Source: Bosea sp. NBC_00550 (GTDB lineage Bacteria; Pseudomonadota; Alphaproteobacteria; Rhizobiales; Beijerinckiaceae). From it: a DNA stretch of 64,000 nt. Location of the stretch: positions 1,798,001 to 1,862,000 of the forward strand of contig NZ_CP102772.1 in assembly GCF_026020075.1 (NCBI RefSeq), given 5' to 3'. The position numbers and the translations under genes were made by a program. Shown in pieces: positions 53,866-63,241 of this stretch. The notes beneath the pieces are model-generated. The model ran no database searches. It was given only the letters and a program-made list of their open reading frames with translations, and was not told where the DNA came from. How positions within the stretch are numbered: the first letter of the stretch is position 1; each line of letters opens with the position of its first letter.

Positions 53866-55005
53866 ATGGCCCTCGCCAAACCACCCGTCCAGGACAATGC
53901 CTATGCCGCCGCGCTCGCGCTGCTGGACCGGGTGCCGCTGATCGACGGCCATAACGACCTGCCTTATGTCATCCGCAAGGATGCCAGGGCGAAGGGCGAC
54001 GTCGCCGCCTATGGCCTCGACAAGGTCCATGCCGAGGGCGACACCGATATCCCGCGCATGCAGGCCGGCAAGCTGGCCGCCCAGTTCTTCGCAGCCTATG
54101 TGCCGCCGAAGCAGGCCCGGCCCGCAGGTTTCGCGCTCGCCCAGATCGCGCTGATGCGCGACATCCTCAAGCGCCATGCCGATGTCTTCCGCCCCGGCCT
54201 GTCCGCGGCGGACGTCGAAGCCGCCAAGGCCGAGGGCCGGATCGCGCTGTTCATGACCATCGAGAACGGCACGGCGCTCGACAACGAGCTCGACGCGCTC
54301 GATGCCTATTACGATCTCGGCGTGCGGCTGATGACGCTCTGCCACAACGACACCACCGACTGGTGCGATTCCGCCACCGACGCCCCGCGCCACAACGGCC
54401 TGACCGCGTTCGGCAAGGACGTGCTGCGCCGGATGAACAAGCTGGGCATGGTCATCGATCTCGCCCATGTCGCGCCCCGCGTGATGCATGACGCGCTCGA
54501 CGTCTCAAGCGCTCCGCTGGTCTGGTCGCACTCCAACGCCTTCTCGCTCTGCGACCATCCGCGCAACGTGCCCGACGACGTGCTCGATCGCGTCGCCGGC
54601 AATGGCGGCGTGGTCATGGCGACCTTCGTGCCGGACTTCATCAGCCAGGCCTCGCGCGACTGGCACCGTCCGGCCAAGGATCAATACGGCAAGACACCCG
54701 ATGGCATGGACTACGCGAAGGTCGAAGCCGAGATCGCACGCAACACCGGCCCGCGCCCGAAGGCGACGCTGGTCGAGTACTGTGACCATGTCGAATACCT
54801 CGCCAAGCGCATCGGCCACGACCACATCGGCATCGGCTCGGATTTCTTCGGCTGGGTCAATCCGGACGGGCTCGAGGACACCACGACCTTCCCCTCAGCG
54901 ATCGCCGAGCTGATCCGCCGCGGCTGGTCGGAGGAGAATCTCGCCAAGCTCGCGGGTGGCAACACGCTGCGGGTGCTGCGCGCGGTCGAGCAGGCGGCGG
55001 GCTGA
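53866..55005 (+). CDS. Membrane dipeptidase-like metallopeptidase (M19)
   Basis: This 379-residue protein belongs to the M19 dipeptidase family, zinc enzymes that hydrolyse dipeptides, including those with D-residues. The metal motif is visible in VPLIDGHNDLPYVIRKDA (HxD) near residue 26. The bridging Glu is in MTIENGTAL, and further His ligands are in IDLAHVAP and WSHSNAFSL. DHIGIGSDFFGW is near the C-terminus. No lipoprotein signal or membrane helix is seen, so it is probably cytoplasmic. ATG 53866 is used. Confidence 0.92.
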   Translation: MALAKPPVQDNAYAAALALLDRVPLIDGHNDLPYVIRKDARAKGDVAAYGLDKVHAEGDTDIPRMQAGKLAAQFFAAYVPPKQARPAGFALAQIALMRDILKRHADVFRPGLSAADVEAAKAEGRIALFMTIENGTALDNELDALDAYYDLGVRLMTLCHNDTTDWCDSATDAPRHNGLTAFGKDVLRRMNKLGMVIDLAHVAPRVMHDALDVSSAPLVWSHSNAFSLCDHPRNVPDDVLDRVAGNGGVVMATFVPDFISQASRDWHRPAKDQYGKTPDGMDYAKVEAEIARNTGPRPKATLVEYCDHVEYLAKRIGHDHIGIGSDFFGWVNPDGLEDTTTFPSAIAELIRRGWSEENLAKLAGGNTLRVLRAVEQAAG

Positions 55006-55017
55006 ACACCAAGTGTT

Positions 55018-55108
55018 GTCATGGTCGGGCTTGTCCCGACCATCCACGTCTTTTCTTGTCAGGCGCGGGGTTCAAGACGTGGATGCTCGCCACAAGGGCG
55101 AGCATGAC
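55018..55108. repeat. Dispersed double-hairpin repeat (GTCATGGTCGGG type)
   Basis: GTCATGGTCGGGCTTGTCCC with GACCATCCACGTC forms the first hairpin. GACGTGGATGCTCGCC with GGGCGAGCATGAC forms the second. The inner CCACGTC and GACGTGG also pair. It is a relative of the GTCAT-ended repeats above, between the dipeptidase and TrmJ-like genes. Confidence 0.65.
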
Positions 55109-55185
55109 GTATGAGCTTGCCCATCGCCCCCGACCGTCCTGAGCGCGATGCAAGCCTCAGCGCAAAGACAAGACCTGACCTCCCC

Positions 55186-56013
55186 ATGACCGGTTCCGGC
55201 ACCGACCGTACCCGCCCGGCCCTCCAGGGCCCCGCCCCCATCGTCATCCTGGTCGAGCCGCAGCTTGCCGAGAACATCGGCATGTGCGCCCGCGCCATGG
55301 CGAATTTCGGCCTGTCCGAGATGCGCCTTGTCGCCCCGCGCGACGGCTGGCCCAGCGGTGGCGGCCTCAAGAAGGGCGCGACGGCAGCGGCCTCCGGCGC
55401 GACGCATATCCTCGAGAACGCCCGCCTCTTCGCCAGCGCGGCCGAGGCCATCGCCGATCTCAACTACGTGCTCGCCACCACCGCCCGCGAACGCGGCCAG
55501 ATGAAGCGCGTGCTGACGCCGGCCGAGGCGATGCCGGAGGTCGCGGAGCGCGTCAGTAGCGGCGAGCGCGTCGGCATCCTGTTCGGGCGCGAGCGCATCG
55601 GCCTGACCAACGAGGAGATCAGCTTCGCCGATGCGATCCTGACCTTCCCGGTCAACCCGGCCTTCGCCTCGCTCAACCTCGCACAGGCCGTGCTGCTGAA
55701 CGGCTATGAGTGGTTCAAGACGACGGGCGGCGAACCGCCCTTCCGCGAGAACAACCCGTCCCCGCCCGCGAGCCGCGCCACGATCCTCTCGATGTTCGAC
55801 TATCTCGAAGGCGAGCTCGACCTCAGCGGCTTCTTCCCGGCCGGCAAGAAGCCGGTCATGACCGCCAATCTGCGCGACATCCTGCACCGGCTCGACATGA
55901 CCGAGCAGGAGGCCCGGACGTTGCGCGGCGTCTTCAAGTCGCTGGTCGAGGGGCCGAAGAAGGCGCGGCTCCTGGCGCGGCAAGCCGAGACGCCGGACCA
56001 GTCAGAAGAATAA
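55186..56013 (+). CDS. trmJ: TrmJ-like SPOUT RNA 2'-O-methyltransferase
   Basis: This 275-residue protein is a SpoU/SPOUT methyltransferase of the TrmJ/LasT type. Motif 1 is in AENIGMCARAMANFGLSE from residue 28, motif 2 in GILFGRERIGLTNEEISFAD and motif 3 in PAFASLNLAQAV, which together form the SAM-binding knot. TrmJ 2'-O-methylates tRNA position 32. ATG 55186 is chosen because the family core begins soon after; an earlier GTG or TTG start is possible. A hairpin terminator lies immediately downstream. Confidence 0.88.
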   Translation: MTGSGTDRTRPALQGPAPIVILVEPQLAENIGMCARAMANFGLSEMRLVAPRDGWPSGGGLKKGATAAASGATHILENARLFASAAEAIADLNYVLATTARERGQMKRVLTPAEAMPEVAERVSSGERVGILFGRERIGLTNEEISFADAILTFPVNPAFASLNLAQAVLLNGYEWFKTTGGEPPFRENNPSPPASRATILSMFDYLEGELDLSGFFPAGKKPVMTANLRDILHRLDMTEQEARTLRGVFKSLVEGPKKARLLARQAETPDQSEE

Positions 56014-56040
56014 AAAAAGCCGGCCCCGAAGGGCCGGCTT
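56010..56040 (-). terminator. Rho-independent terminator with TTCG loop for the TonB receptor gene
   Basis: AAGCCGGCCC (56017-56026) pairs with GGGCCGGCTT (56031-56040) around a 4-base loop, which reads TTCG on the minus strand. A run of seven Ts follows on the minus strand, so it is a canonical terminator for the receptor gene ending at 56071. It can also stop the converging TrmJ-like transcript. Confidence 0.88.
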
Positions 56041-56070
56041 GTCTGGTCCGGGGGGTCTCGAAACGCCCGG

Positions 56071-58353
56071 TCAGAACTGATACTTCAACGTCGCCTTCAC
56101 GGTGCGGCCCGGCTCGCTGTAATAGTCGCGGGCCTGCGCCAGCACCCCGGTCGGGACGTTGACCGCGTCGAAGTACTTGCGATCGAAGATATTGTAGACG
56201 CCGATCTGCAATTCAAGGTCCGCGATCTGCGGCATCGGGCGCCACCAGGCCGAGGCGTTGAAGATCGCGTAGCCCGGTGCCCGGAAGCCCTGAGCGCTAC
56301 CCGTCGTCGCCGCGACGTCGTCACGCTTGCCGGCGAGTTTGGTCGAGACTTCGGCGCCCCAGTAATCCGTGCCGTAGGCAATCGCGACAATGCCCTGCAC
56401 CGGCGGAATTGAGTTCAGGAAGGTGTTGTCGGTCTTGTTCACGCCGCGCGTATAGGCGAAGGAGCCACGCACCAGCCAATTCTGCGCGAAGGCGTACTGG
56501 CCGTTGATCTCCACGCCCTGGATCTCGGCGCGGGGAATGTTGCGGAAGCTGACGACGCCACCCTGTGGGTAGAGCGCGCTCAGCGGCTCGACCTGAAGCT
56601 GCTCGATGAAGTTGTGATACTTCGTGTAGAAGTACGTGATCGACCCGCCGAGCTGCTTGTCGCCGAGGCGGACGCCGACATCGATGCCGTTGCCCTCCTC
56701 CGGACGCAGATCCGGATTGCCCCTGCGCAGATAGGTGCCCGGCCCGCCGAAGCGGCCATATAGCTCATTGGCCGTCGGCGCACGGAAGGTCTTCGCCCAC
56801 TGCGCGAAGAAGGTAACGTCCCTCACCCCGGGCGCGTTCTTGAGGATGTCGTATTCGAGGCGAACGCGCGGCGACCAGCCGGTATCGCTGGACGACGGCG
56901 GCAGAGCGGTCGGACGCGAGCCGCCGGCGAAGAAGGCCGGCGTGTTCTGCGGCACTTCCTCGTACCAGTCGAACCGGACGCCGGGCGTGATGCGCAGCCG
57001 GTTGTCGAGCATGCCGATCTCGTCATGCGCATAGATGCCGACAAGCTTGCCATCGACCTTCGGCTGGTCGGCCTGATTGGTGTGCAGGTTGTTGCAGGTC
57101 GTGAAAGCGCCGGTATAGAGGCCCGAGGGGGGCTTGGCTGGGCAGTTGTCAACGCCCGAGGAGAACTGCTCGAGCGTCGACATGCGCAGTTCGGTGCCGA
57201 CCAACAGGCGATGCGACAGCGCGCCGGTCTGGAAATTCTTGATGACATGGCCGTTGAAGCCGTAGGCGTTCTCATCGTTCTCGTTGTCTCGCACATGCGG
57301 CCCGATGATGGTGGTGTAGCGCCAGGCATTGACGAGATCGTTGCGCTTGAGGCGCTGCCAGTAGGCAACGGCATGGGCCTCGTCGAAGAACGACCCGGGC
57401 ACCTTGTAGTCATAGGTCAGCGAAACGCGGTTGCGCTCGACATCCTCGCCGGTCTGGTAGGAGCCGGGGCGGAAGTTGCCGGTCAGCGACACCGTGCTGG
57501 TGCGGGTCTGCACCCGGTCGGCGCGCTTGAAGAGCTCGCCCTGAATGCCGAAGCGGTGATCCCCGACCTGCTGGTAGAGCTTGGCGAGGAAATTGTACTG
57601 GTTGAAATCGGACGGGTTGGGAGCCGTGCGCGCTGCACCGATCGACTTGTTGGTGCCCTTGTTGTCGATCTCATGTCCGTCGCGGAAGCCGCCCTGCAGC
57701 AGGACGGAGGTGTTGCCCATCTTGGCCGCAGCCGCCGCACTACCGAACCACGCCCGGTCCGTGCTGTCGTAGCCGGTCTTGGCCAGCGCGCCATAGGAAC
57801 GCCCGTTGCGGAGCAGGTCCTCGGGATCGAGCGTGCGCACTGCCAGCGCGCCACCGAGCGCGCCGCCGCCGAGCGTGCTGGCGCCGCTGCCGCCGCGTAG
57901 CAGGTCGAGCGTCGACAGCGAATCGAAATCGAAGGCGTTCTGCGCGCCACGATTGACGCGAGTATCGATGATGAAGGGTTGGCGGATGCCGTCGATGGTC
58001 GTCAGCACGCGCGCGCCATCAAGGCCGCGGATGTTGAGCGAATTGGTCTGGCGGTTGAAGGTGATGCCGGCTTCGACGCGGTTCGAGAGGTCCGTCAGGC
58101 TCTGGATCTGCTCGCGGTCCAGTTCCTGGCGTGTCGTGCGCGTCGTCGTGGGGCCGCTCAGCAGCGCGCCGCCGGGCACGCCCTCGCCCTGCACATTGAT
58201 CTGGTCGAGCACGACCGGGGCATCGCCGACCAAAACCGGCGCTGGCGCCGCCTGGCGGGTCCGTTGCTGCGCCTCAGCGGATGAAGCCAGAAGCACCAAT
58301 GCCAGGCTTCCAAGCGCCACGCCGCCGCGAAGCCGACCGGAAAGATACCCCAT
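56071..58353 (-). CDS. TonB-dependent hemoglobin/transferrin/lactoferrin-type receptor
   Basis: This 760-residue outer-membrane protein has a signal peptide (residues 1-28, LALVLLASSAEA), a plug domain (about 50-180; LNIRGLDGARVLTTIDGIRQ) and a 22-strand-type barrel ending in KATLKYQF with the terminal Phe. The FRAPTANELYGRF and NPDLRPEEGNGIDVG segments are typical of heme and hemoglobin receptors. It should import heme or iron from a host or environmental protein with TonB energy. No hmu transport genes are nearby. It has a strong terminator and an A/T-rich upstream region. Confidence 0.9.
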   Translation of the reverse strand: MGYLSGRLRGGVALGSLALVLLASSAEAQQRTRQAAPAPVLVGDAPVVLDQINVQGEGVPGGALLSGPTTTRTTRQELDREQIQSLTDLSNRVEAGITFNRQTNSLNIRGLDGARVLTTIDGIRQPFIIDTRVNRGAQNAFDFDSLSTLDLLRGGSGASTLGGGALGGALAVRTLDPEDLLRNGRSYGALAKTGYDSTDRAWFGSAAAAAKMGNTSVLLQGGFRDGHEIDNKGTNKSIGAARTAPNPSDFNQYNFLAKLYQQVGDHRFGIQGELFKRADRVQTRTSTVSLTGNFRPGSYQTGEDVERNRVSLTYDYKVPGSFFDEAHAVAYWQRLKRNDLVNAWRYTTIIGPHVRDNENDENAYGFNGHVIKNFQTGALSHRLLVGTELRMSTLEQFSSGVDNCPAKPPSGLYTGAFTTCNNLHTNQADQPKVDGKLVGIYAHDEIGMLDNRLRITPGVRFDWYEEVPQNTPAFFAGGSRPTALPPSSSDTGWSPRVRLEYDILKNAPGVRDVTFFAQWAKTFRAPTANELYGRFGGPGTYLRRGNPDLRPEEGNGIDVGVRLGDKQLGGSITYFYTKYHNFIEQLQVEPLSALYPQGGVVSFRNIPRAEIQGVEINGQYAFAQNWLVRGSFAYTRGVNKTDNTFLNSIPPVQGIVAIAYGTDYWGAEVSTKLAGKRDDVAATTGSAQGFRAPGYAIFNASAWWRPMPQIADLELQIGVYNIFDRKYFDAVNVPTGVLAQARDYYSEPGRTVKATLKYQF

Positions 58354-58658
58354 CGCCCGTATCCCGTCCTTGCCGCGCGGCGGTTGAGCCTGCGCAGCAA
58401 TTTAAAATGAGTAAAAAGAAGACCCTATACGCTCGAATAAGGCCGATGGACCGATATTGATCGTAATGGATACTGTCAATTGTCGAGAAAGATTCGGTAA
58501 AACAATAGAGGCGTTCTAATAAAGAACTATTCCAATGTAGAACTGCATCGTTTCTTCCGGGCGACATCACGCATCGCTCCCGAGGTCGTGATCGCCGAAG
58601 TCATGCCTGCCGCCGCTCCGGCCATTGCAACGTCGCCGACAGCGCGCATTGTCCTGTC
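58354..58658. promoter_or_regulatory. A/T-rich divergent promoter region of TonB receptor and amine oxidase
   Basis: This 305-base gap is A/T-rich from 58400 to 58550. An inverted repeat GTTCT-N5-AGAAC lies at 58513-58527, followed by another TAGAAC at about 58539. A receptor of this class is usually iron-regulated by Irr, RirA or Fur. The repeat has some likeness to an Irr box but not enough to name it. Confidence 0.4.
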
Positions 58659-59993
58659 ATGAATTCCCGCCACACCAGAACGACCCGCCGCAAGCTGCTG
58701 ACCGGAGGCAGCGCCATGGCCGCCGCTTTCGCCATCTCCGGCCGCAGCTCTGCTGCGACGGATGCCGATATCGTCATCGTCGGCGCGGGTGCGGCGGGTA
58801 TCGCGGCCGCCCAGGCGCTGCGCGCAGCGGGACGCAAACCGATCGTTCTGGAGGCGCGCGGCCGCGTCGGCGGGCGCGCCTTCACCGATAATTCGCTTGG
58901 ACCGGCCTATGATGCCGGGGCGATGTTCATCCATTGGGCGGAGCGCAATCCGTGGGTCCAGATCGCCCGCGAGCTCCGCATCGAGACGGCGGAGGAGTCC
59001 TGGGGCGGTGGCTTCCGTGTCTTCGCCAACGGACGCCCCATGGCGGATGCCGATCGTCGCCGCCGACGCGATACCTTCAACCAGATCGACCGCCGGCTTG
59101 AGACTGTCGATCTCGCGGCACGCGATATGTCGATCGCGGAACTGCTCGGCGACCTCGGCCCCGACAGCGCTCCCGTTGCGGCATCTGGCTTGCTGCTTTC
59201 GATCGGTGAGGAATCCAGCCGGATTTCGGCCCGCGACTATCAACGCCTCTGGTCGGGCGACGATCTCGTCATTCCCTCCGGCTACGGCGATCTCGTCACC
59301 CGCTCAGCCGCCGGCCTGGATATCCGGCTGAACGAGCCCGTCGAAGCGATTCGCTGGGATGGCCCCTCCGTCACGGTGGCCTCTCGCTCCGGCGAATTGC
59401 GCGCCAATGGCTGCATCGTCACCGTGCCGGTCGGCGTCCTCAAGGCCGGCGCTATCCGCTTTACCCCGGAATTGCCCGCCGCGACCCGCGATGCTCTCAC
59501 GGGCCTGCATATGGGCGCGCTGACCAAGATTGCGTTTCGGGTCGAGGGCGATCGTTTCGGCCTCACGCCGGGGGCGAGCCTGCTCGAGGCCGGAGCGCCC
59601 GAGCGCATGATGAATTTCGACATGTTCCCGGACGGCAAGGACATCGTCATCGGCTATTGCGGCGGCGACTATGCACGCAAGCTCTCCGAAGCCGGCACGC
59701 AGGAGGCGCGCGCCCATGTCGTCGACCTGCTCGCGACGATGGTCGGCGCCGATTTCCGCAAGGCGGTCAAGGCGGTGTCCTTTCCGGCCTGGTGGACCGA
59801 CCCCTTCTCGCGGGGCTCCTATTCCGTCTGCGATCCCGGCCACGAGAACGCCCGGGAGGCGCTTGCCCAACCCATCGGCGGCCGGCTCGTCATTGCCGGC
59901 GAGGCGACTGCGGGCGGCGGCGCCATGACGGTCGGCGGCGCCACGCTGGCCGGCCGGGCTGCAGCAACGGCGCTCGCGCGGCTCAAGGCCTGA
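58659..59993 (+). CDS. Tat-exported flavin monoamine oxidase family protein
   Basis: This 444-residue protein starts with a twin-arginine signal (TTRRKLLTGGSAMAAAF, RR at residues 10-11), then the FAD motif DIVIVGAGAAGIAAAQALRA and ARGRVGGRAFTD. The C-terminal FAD segment RLVIAGEATAGGGAMTVGGA completes the amine oxidase pattern. It probably oxidises an amine in the periplasm after folding with FAD in the cytoplasm. The substrate is unknown. It is convergent with the MarR-GNAT gene and divergent from the TonB receptor. Confidence 0.9.
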   Translation: MNSRHTRTTRRKLLTGGSAMAAAFAISGRSSAATDADIVIVGAGAAGIAAAQALRAAGRKPIVLEARGRVGGRAFTDNSLGPAYDAGAMFIHWAERNPWVQIARELRIETAEESWGGGFRVFANGRPMADADRRRRRDTFNQIDRRLETVDLAARDMSIAELLGDLGPDSAPVAASGLLLSIGEESSRISARDYQRLWSGDDLVIPSGYGDLVTRSAAGLDIRLNEPVEAIRWDGPSVTVASRSGELRANGCIVTVPVGVLKAGAIRFTPELPAATRDALTGLHMGALTKIAFRVEGDRFGLTPGASLLEAGAPERMMNFDMFPDGKDIVIGYCGGDYARKLSEAGTQEARAHVVDLLATMVGADFRKAVKAVSFPAWWTDPFSRGSYSVCDPGHENAREALAQPIGGRLVIAGEATAGGGAMTVGGATLAGRAAATALARLKA

Positions 59994-60011
59994 CGACAGG
60001 GTTTCGTCCCT

Positions 60012-60938
60012 CTACAGGATCAGTTCCCAACTCTGCCCGACCAGATGCTGGCCGAAGGAATGGTGCGTTTCCTCGGCCACCAGCCGAAAGCCCTCCGCGA
60101 GATAGATCGCGCGCGCGGCATGGAGGATATCGTTGGTCCAGAGCACCATGCGCGTATAGCCCGCATCACGGGCGAAGCCGATCGCCTCGCGCACGAGCGT
60201 CTTGCCGAGCCCCAGCCCCTGCGCCCGCCTCTCAACCAGCACGAGCCTGAGCTTGGCCGTAGCCTCATCCTCCTGCACGACGAAGGCCGATCCGGCCGGC
60301 GCGCCACCCAGCTCGGCGATGAAGCAGCGCTCGCGCCCCGGCTTGAAATCACGCAGGAACTTGGCCGCGATCTCCGCGACGAGTGCCTCGAAACTCAGAT
60401 CCCAGCCGTAGTCCTCGGCATAGAGCCGACCATGGGCAGAAATCACCCAGCCGATATCGCCAGCCCGATGCTCGCGGATGACGGGTTCTGAACGGGCTTG
60501 CGGCTCCGATGAGAGAAAGCCCTGCGTCGTGTCGAGTGCGTCGACCAGATTCGCCTGCTGCGAGGGGTCCAGCCAGGACAGGATCGCTCGTGCCTGCGTA
60601 TCGGAAGCCTCATCCAGCGCAGCGAAGAACGCCCTGCCTTCCGCGGTCAGCCGCAACCGCCACGCCCGCCCGTCGGCCGATGATCGGCTGCGCTCGATCA
60701 AGCCCTGCGCCGCAAAGCGCTTCAGGATGCGCGAGAGATAGGCGGGGTCGAGATCGAGCGCCTTCGCCATCTCCGCCGCCTGCCAGTCGTCGCGCTTCGC
60801 CAGTTCATAGAGCACGCGTGCCTCGGTCAGCGGCACGCCGGAGCCGTGCAGACTGCTTCCGAGCGCGCCAACCCAGCGGGTGTGAAAGCGATTGAACCGG
60901 CGGATCGCCGCTACGGCAGCGTTTTCGATAGAGTCCAT
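60012..60938 (-). CDS. MarR-type regulator fused to GNAT acetyltransferase
   Basis: This 308-residue protein joins a MarR winged helix (residues 1-145; LTEARVLYELAKRDDWQAAE, DLDPAYLSRILKRFAAQGLI) to a C-terminal GNAT domain (about 155-308; VLVERRAQGLGLGKTLVREA as acetyl-CoA loop, AARAIYLAEGFRLV near the end). Such fusions are known in bacteria, but the acetylated substrate is unknown; one part may report the state of the other. A near-perfect inverted repeat lies 31 bases upstream, probably its operator. Confidence 0.9.
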   Translation of the reverse strand: MDSIENAAVAAIRRFNRFHTRWVGALGSSLHGSGVPLTEARVLYELAKRDDWQAAEMAKALDLDPAYLSRILKRFAAQGLIERSRSSADGRAWRLRLTAEGRAFFAALDEASDTQARAILSWLDPSQQANLVDALDTTQGFLSSEPQARSEPVIREHRAGDIGWVISAHGRLYAEDYGWDLSFEALVAEIAAKFLRDFKPGRERCFIAELGGAPAGSAFVVQEDEATAKLRLVLVERRAQGLGLGKTLVREAIGFARDAGYTRMVLWTNDILHAARAIYLAEGFRLVAEETHHSFGQHLVGQSWELIL

Positions 60939-60968
60939 GGCTCACCTCCGCAGCCGGAATCAGCCAGC

Positions 60969-60989
60969 TTAGTGGACCAAGTCAACTAA
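60969..60989. promoter_or_regulatory. Inverted repeat TTAGTGGAC-CAA-GTCAACTAA, candidate MarR operator
   Basis: The two 9-base arms differ at one position around a CAA spacer. TTAGTTGAC-type palindromes are common MarR sites. It lies between the divergent MarR-GNAT and murI genes and could serve both. Confidence 0.6.
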
Positions 60990-61074
60990 ATTCAGGACAT
61001 CAATGCAGGGCATCGTTGACTCTCCTTTAACCGGTCTCTGGCGGAGTCGGATTTTGACGTCTCGCGGCGCTGAC

Positions 61075-61935
61075 ATGCAGGTCGATCTTCTCGCTGGAAC
61101 GGAATACCGCCCCCTGGCGGTCCCGCGCCCCCAACCCACCATCCTCGTCTTCGATTCCGGGCTCGGCGGCCTCACCGTGCTGTCGCGGACGACGCAGGCC
61201 TGTCCCGGCGCGCATATCGTCTACGCTGCCGACGATGCCGGTTTTCCCTATGGCCGGCTCGGCGAGGATGAGCTCGTCACCCGCATCCTCGCGGTGATGG
61301 AGCGGCTCGTCGCCCGCTATCACCCCGATCTCGTCGTCATCGCCTGCAACACGGCTTCCACGCTCGTGCTGCCGGCACTGCGGGCGCGCTTCGCCATCCC
61401 CTTCGTCGGCACGGTGCCAGCGATCAAGCCCGCCGCGGCGGCAACGCGGAGCGGTATAATCTCTGTCCTCGCCACGCCCGGCACTGTCGCACGCGTCTAT
61501 ACCCGCGAGCTGACCGAGACCTATGCCGCTGCGTGCCATGTCACGCTCGTCGGCTCGACACGGCTTGCCGGCCTGGCCGAACAGGCGCTCCGGGGCGAAC
61601 CCGTCGATGACGATGCCCTGCTCGCCGAGATCGCGCCGTGCTTCGTCGTGTCGGGCCGGGGCCGCACCGATGTCGTCACGCTGTCCTGCACCCACTACCC
61701 GCTCGTCCTGGAGCGGATGAAGCGGCTCGCGCCCTGGCCGGTCGAATGGATCGACCCCGCTCCGGCGATCGCGCGCCGCGTCGTTAATCTCCTCGGCCCC
61801 GTTGCCGAGGGCCCCTGCCCGGACGCAACCGCCGTCTTCACATCGGGCGCCGGGCTGAGCGGCCCGCTGCGGATCGCGCTTGCCGGCTATGGTCTGGCGC
61901 GCATCGCGATCGAGCCCGTGCCGCTGGCAAACTGA
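61075..61935 (+). CDS. murI: Glutamate racemase
   Basis: This 286-residue enzyme makes D-glutamate for peptidoglycan. The N-terminal VFDSGLGGLTVL contains the Asp/Ser of the active site. The two catalytic cysteines are in VIACNTAST and TLSCTHYPLV. ATG 61075 gives a normal length. An ATG at 61003 has AGGA 6 bases upstream and would add 24 residues, so the start is open. It is divergent from the MarR-GNAT gene. Confidence 0.92.
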   Translation: MQVDLLAGTEYRPLAVPRPQPTILVFDSGLGGLTVLSRTTQACPGAHIVYAADDAGFPYGRLGEDELVTRILAVMERLVARYHPDLVVIACNTASTLVLPALRARFAIPFVGTVPAIKPAAAATRSGIISVLATPGTVARVYTRELTETYAAACHVTLVGSTRLAGLAEQALRGEPVDDDALLAEIAPCFVVSGRGRTDVVTLSCTHYPLVLERMKRLAPWPVEWIDPAPAIARRVVNLLGPVAEGPCPDATAVFTSGAGLSGPLRIALAGYGLARIAIEPVPLAN

Positions 61936-62149
61936 GCCCTCGGCACGGCCCTGCACCGGCCGCAGCACCCATTCGCGTTTGACAAATCAGCCGGCGCATG
62001 GTTCTAGAGCGCCGTCGCGCGGCTCCTGACGGGGCCGCGTGACTTTTTCCGCACCCGTGATCCACTCACTTCAGAGTCGGATCTGTCGCCCCGGAGACGG
62101 GGACAGGAGGGCGCGGTCCTCAACTCGCGAACCATAGAGGACACGCGAT

Positions 62150-62767
62150 ATGTCGAAGCGCCATGAGGCGAAGTACAAGATTGACCGCCGTCTCGGTCAG
62201 AACATCTGGGGCCGTCCGAAGTCCCCGGTCAACCGTCGTGAATACGGCCCCGGCCAGCATGGCCAGCGCCGCAAGGGCAAGCCGTCCGACTTCGGCACCC
62301 AGCTGCGCGCCAAGCAGAAGCTGAAGGGCTATTACGGCTCGATCTCCGAGAAGCAGTTCCGCCGCTACTACGCCGAGGCTATCCGCCTCAAGGGCGACTC
62401 GGGCGAGAACCTCGTCGGCCTGCTGGAGCGTCGTCTCGACGCGGTGATCTACCGCGCCAAGTTCGTGCCGACCGTCTTCGCCGCCCGCCAGTTCGTCAAC
62501 CACGGCCACATCACCGTGAACGGCAAGCGCGTCAACATCGCTTCCTATCAGGTGAAGCCGGGCGACGTGATCGCGGTCAAGGACAGCTCGAAGCAGCTCG
62601 CCATCGTGATCGAGTCCGCCGGCCTCGCCGAGCGCGACGTACCTGATTACATCGACGCCGACCACACCAAGTCCTCGGCCACCTTCACCCGCACCCCGAC
62701 CCTGTCGGACGTGCCCTACGCGGTGCAGATGGAACCGAACCTGGTCATCGAGTTCTACTCGCGCTGA
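62150..62767 (+). CDS. rpsD: 30S ribosomal protein S4
   Basis: This 205-residue protein is the 16S rRNA-binding assembly protein S4: [20 protein letters not shown] at the N-terminus, [20 protein letters not shown], and the S4 RNA-binding domain ([18 protein letters not shown], about residues 98-160). It stands alone, away from the main ribosomal operons, as is common in alphaproteobacteria. The codon use is highly biased. A strong terminator follows 40 bases after the stop. Confidence 0.97.
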   Translation: MSKRHEAKYKIDRRLGQNIWGRPKSPVNRREYGPGQHGQRRKGKPSDFGTQLRAKQKLKGYYGSISEKQFRRYYAEAIRLKGDSGENLVGLLERRLDAVIYRAKFVPTVFAARQFVNHGHITVNGKRVNIASYQVKPGDVIAVKDSSKQLAIVIESAGLAERDVPDYIDADHTKSSATFTRTPTLSDVPYAVQMEPNLVIEFYSR

Positions 62768-62807
62768 TCCGGCTGCGGCCTACCGGTCGCACATTGGCAG
62801 ATTTTGG

Positions 62808-62837
62808 GGGATGGCAGGTTTCTGCCATCCCTTTTTT
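62808..62837 (+). terminator. Rho-independent terminator of rpsD
   Basis: GGGATGGCAG pairs perfectly with CTGCCATCCC around a GTTT loop, followed by six Ts. Confidence 0.93.
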
Positions 62838-62915
62838 GTTGCGCATGATCCTGCTGTGTTCGACGCGGGACAGCCGCCTGTATCGAGCAACAGGCGCGGC
62901 CCTCCTCGCCTACCG

Positions 62916-63131
62916 ATGCCGGGGAAGACCACGAGCGTAAATCTTGCTCCAAATGCTGAGATCGGAGCTCGTGGATATCTGCCCGGCCTTGTCGGCGCGC
63001 TGCTCGCTTCCCTGGCGACGCTACCGGTTGCTCAGGCCGAGATGCGGTTCCGCGGCAATGTCCGTATCGGCGGCCATGAAGTCTCGAACCGGACAGTCAC
63101 GCTCAGGCGCCGGGCCGTCATTCATCTCTAA
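62916..63131 (+). CDS. Hypothetical small secreted protein
   Basis: This 71-residue frame from ATG 62916 has a hydrophobic stretch LPGLVGALLASLATLPVAQA that resembles a signal peptide, with a short basic tail (MRFRGNVRIGGHEVSNRTV). No family is recognised. The frame is open upstream to 62811, but that would start inside the terminator. The signal-like segment is the only support, so it may not be a gene. Confidence 0.35.
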   Translation: MPGKTTSVNLAPNAEIGARGYLPGLVGALLASLATLPVAQAEMRFRGNVRIGGHEVSNRTVTLRRRAVIHL

Positions 63132-63241
63132 GATCGGGCACCAAGCGGCGCCGGCTGCATCTGGCGCTCGGATGACAGGGGCGGAAGGGTGAAGGCCTGT
63201 CGTCTGCGCCGGATCAGATGATCGCGATGATGGTGCTTCGC

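Noticed and set aside
58513..58545. Irr (ICE) or RirA box upstream of the TonB receptor
   Set aside because: An inverted repeat is present, but it does not match either consensus well enough to name.
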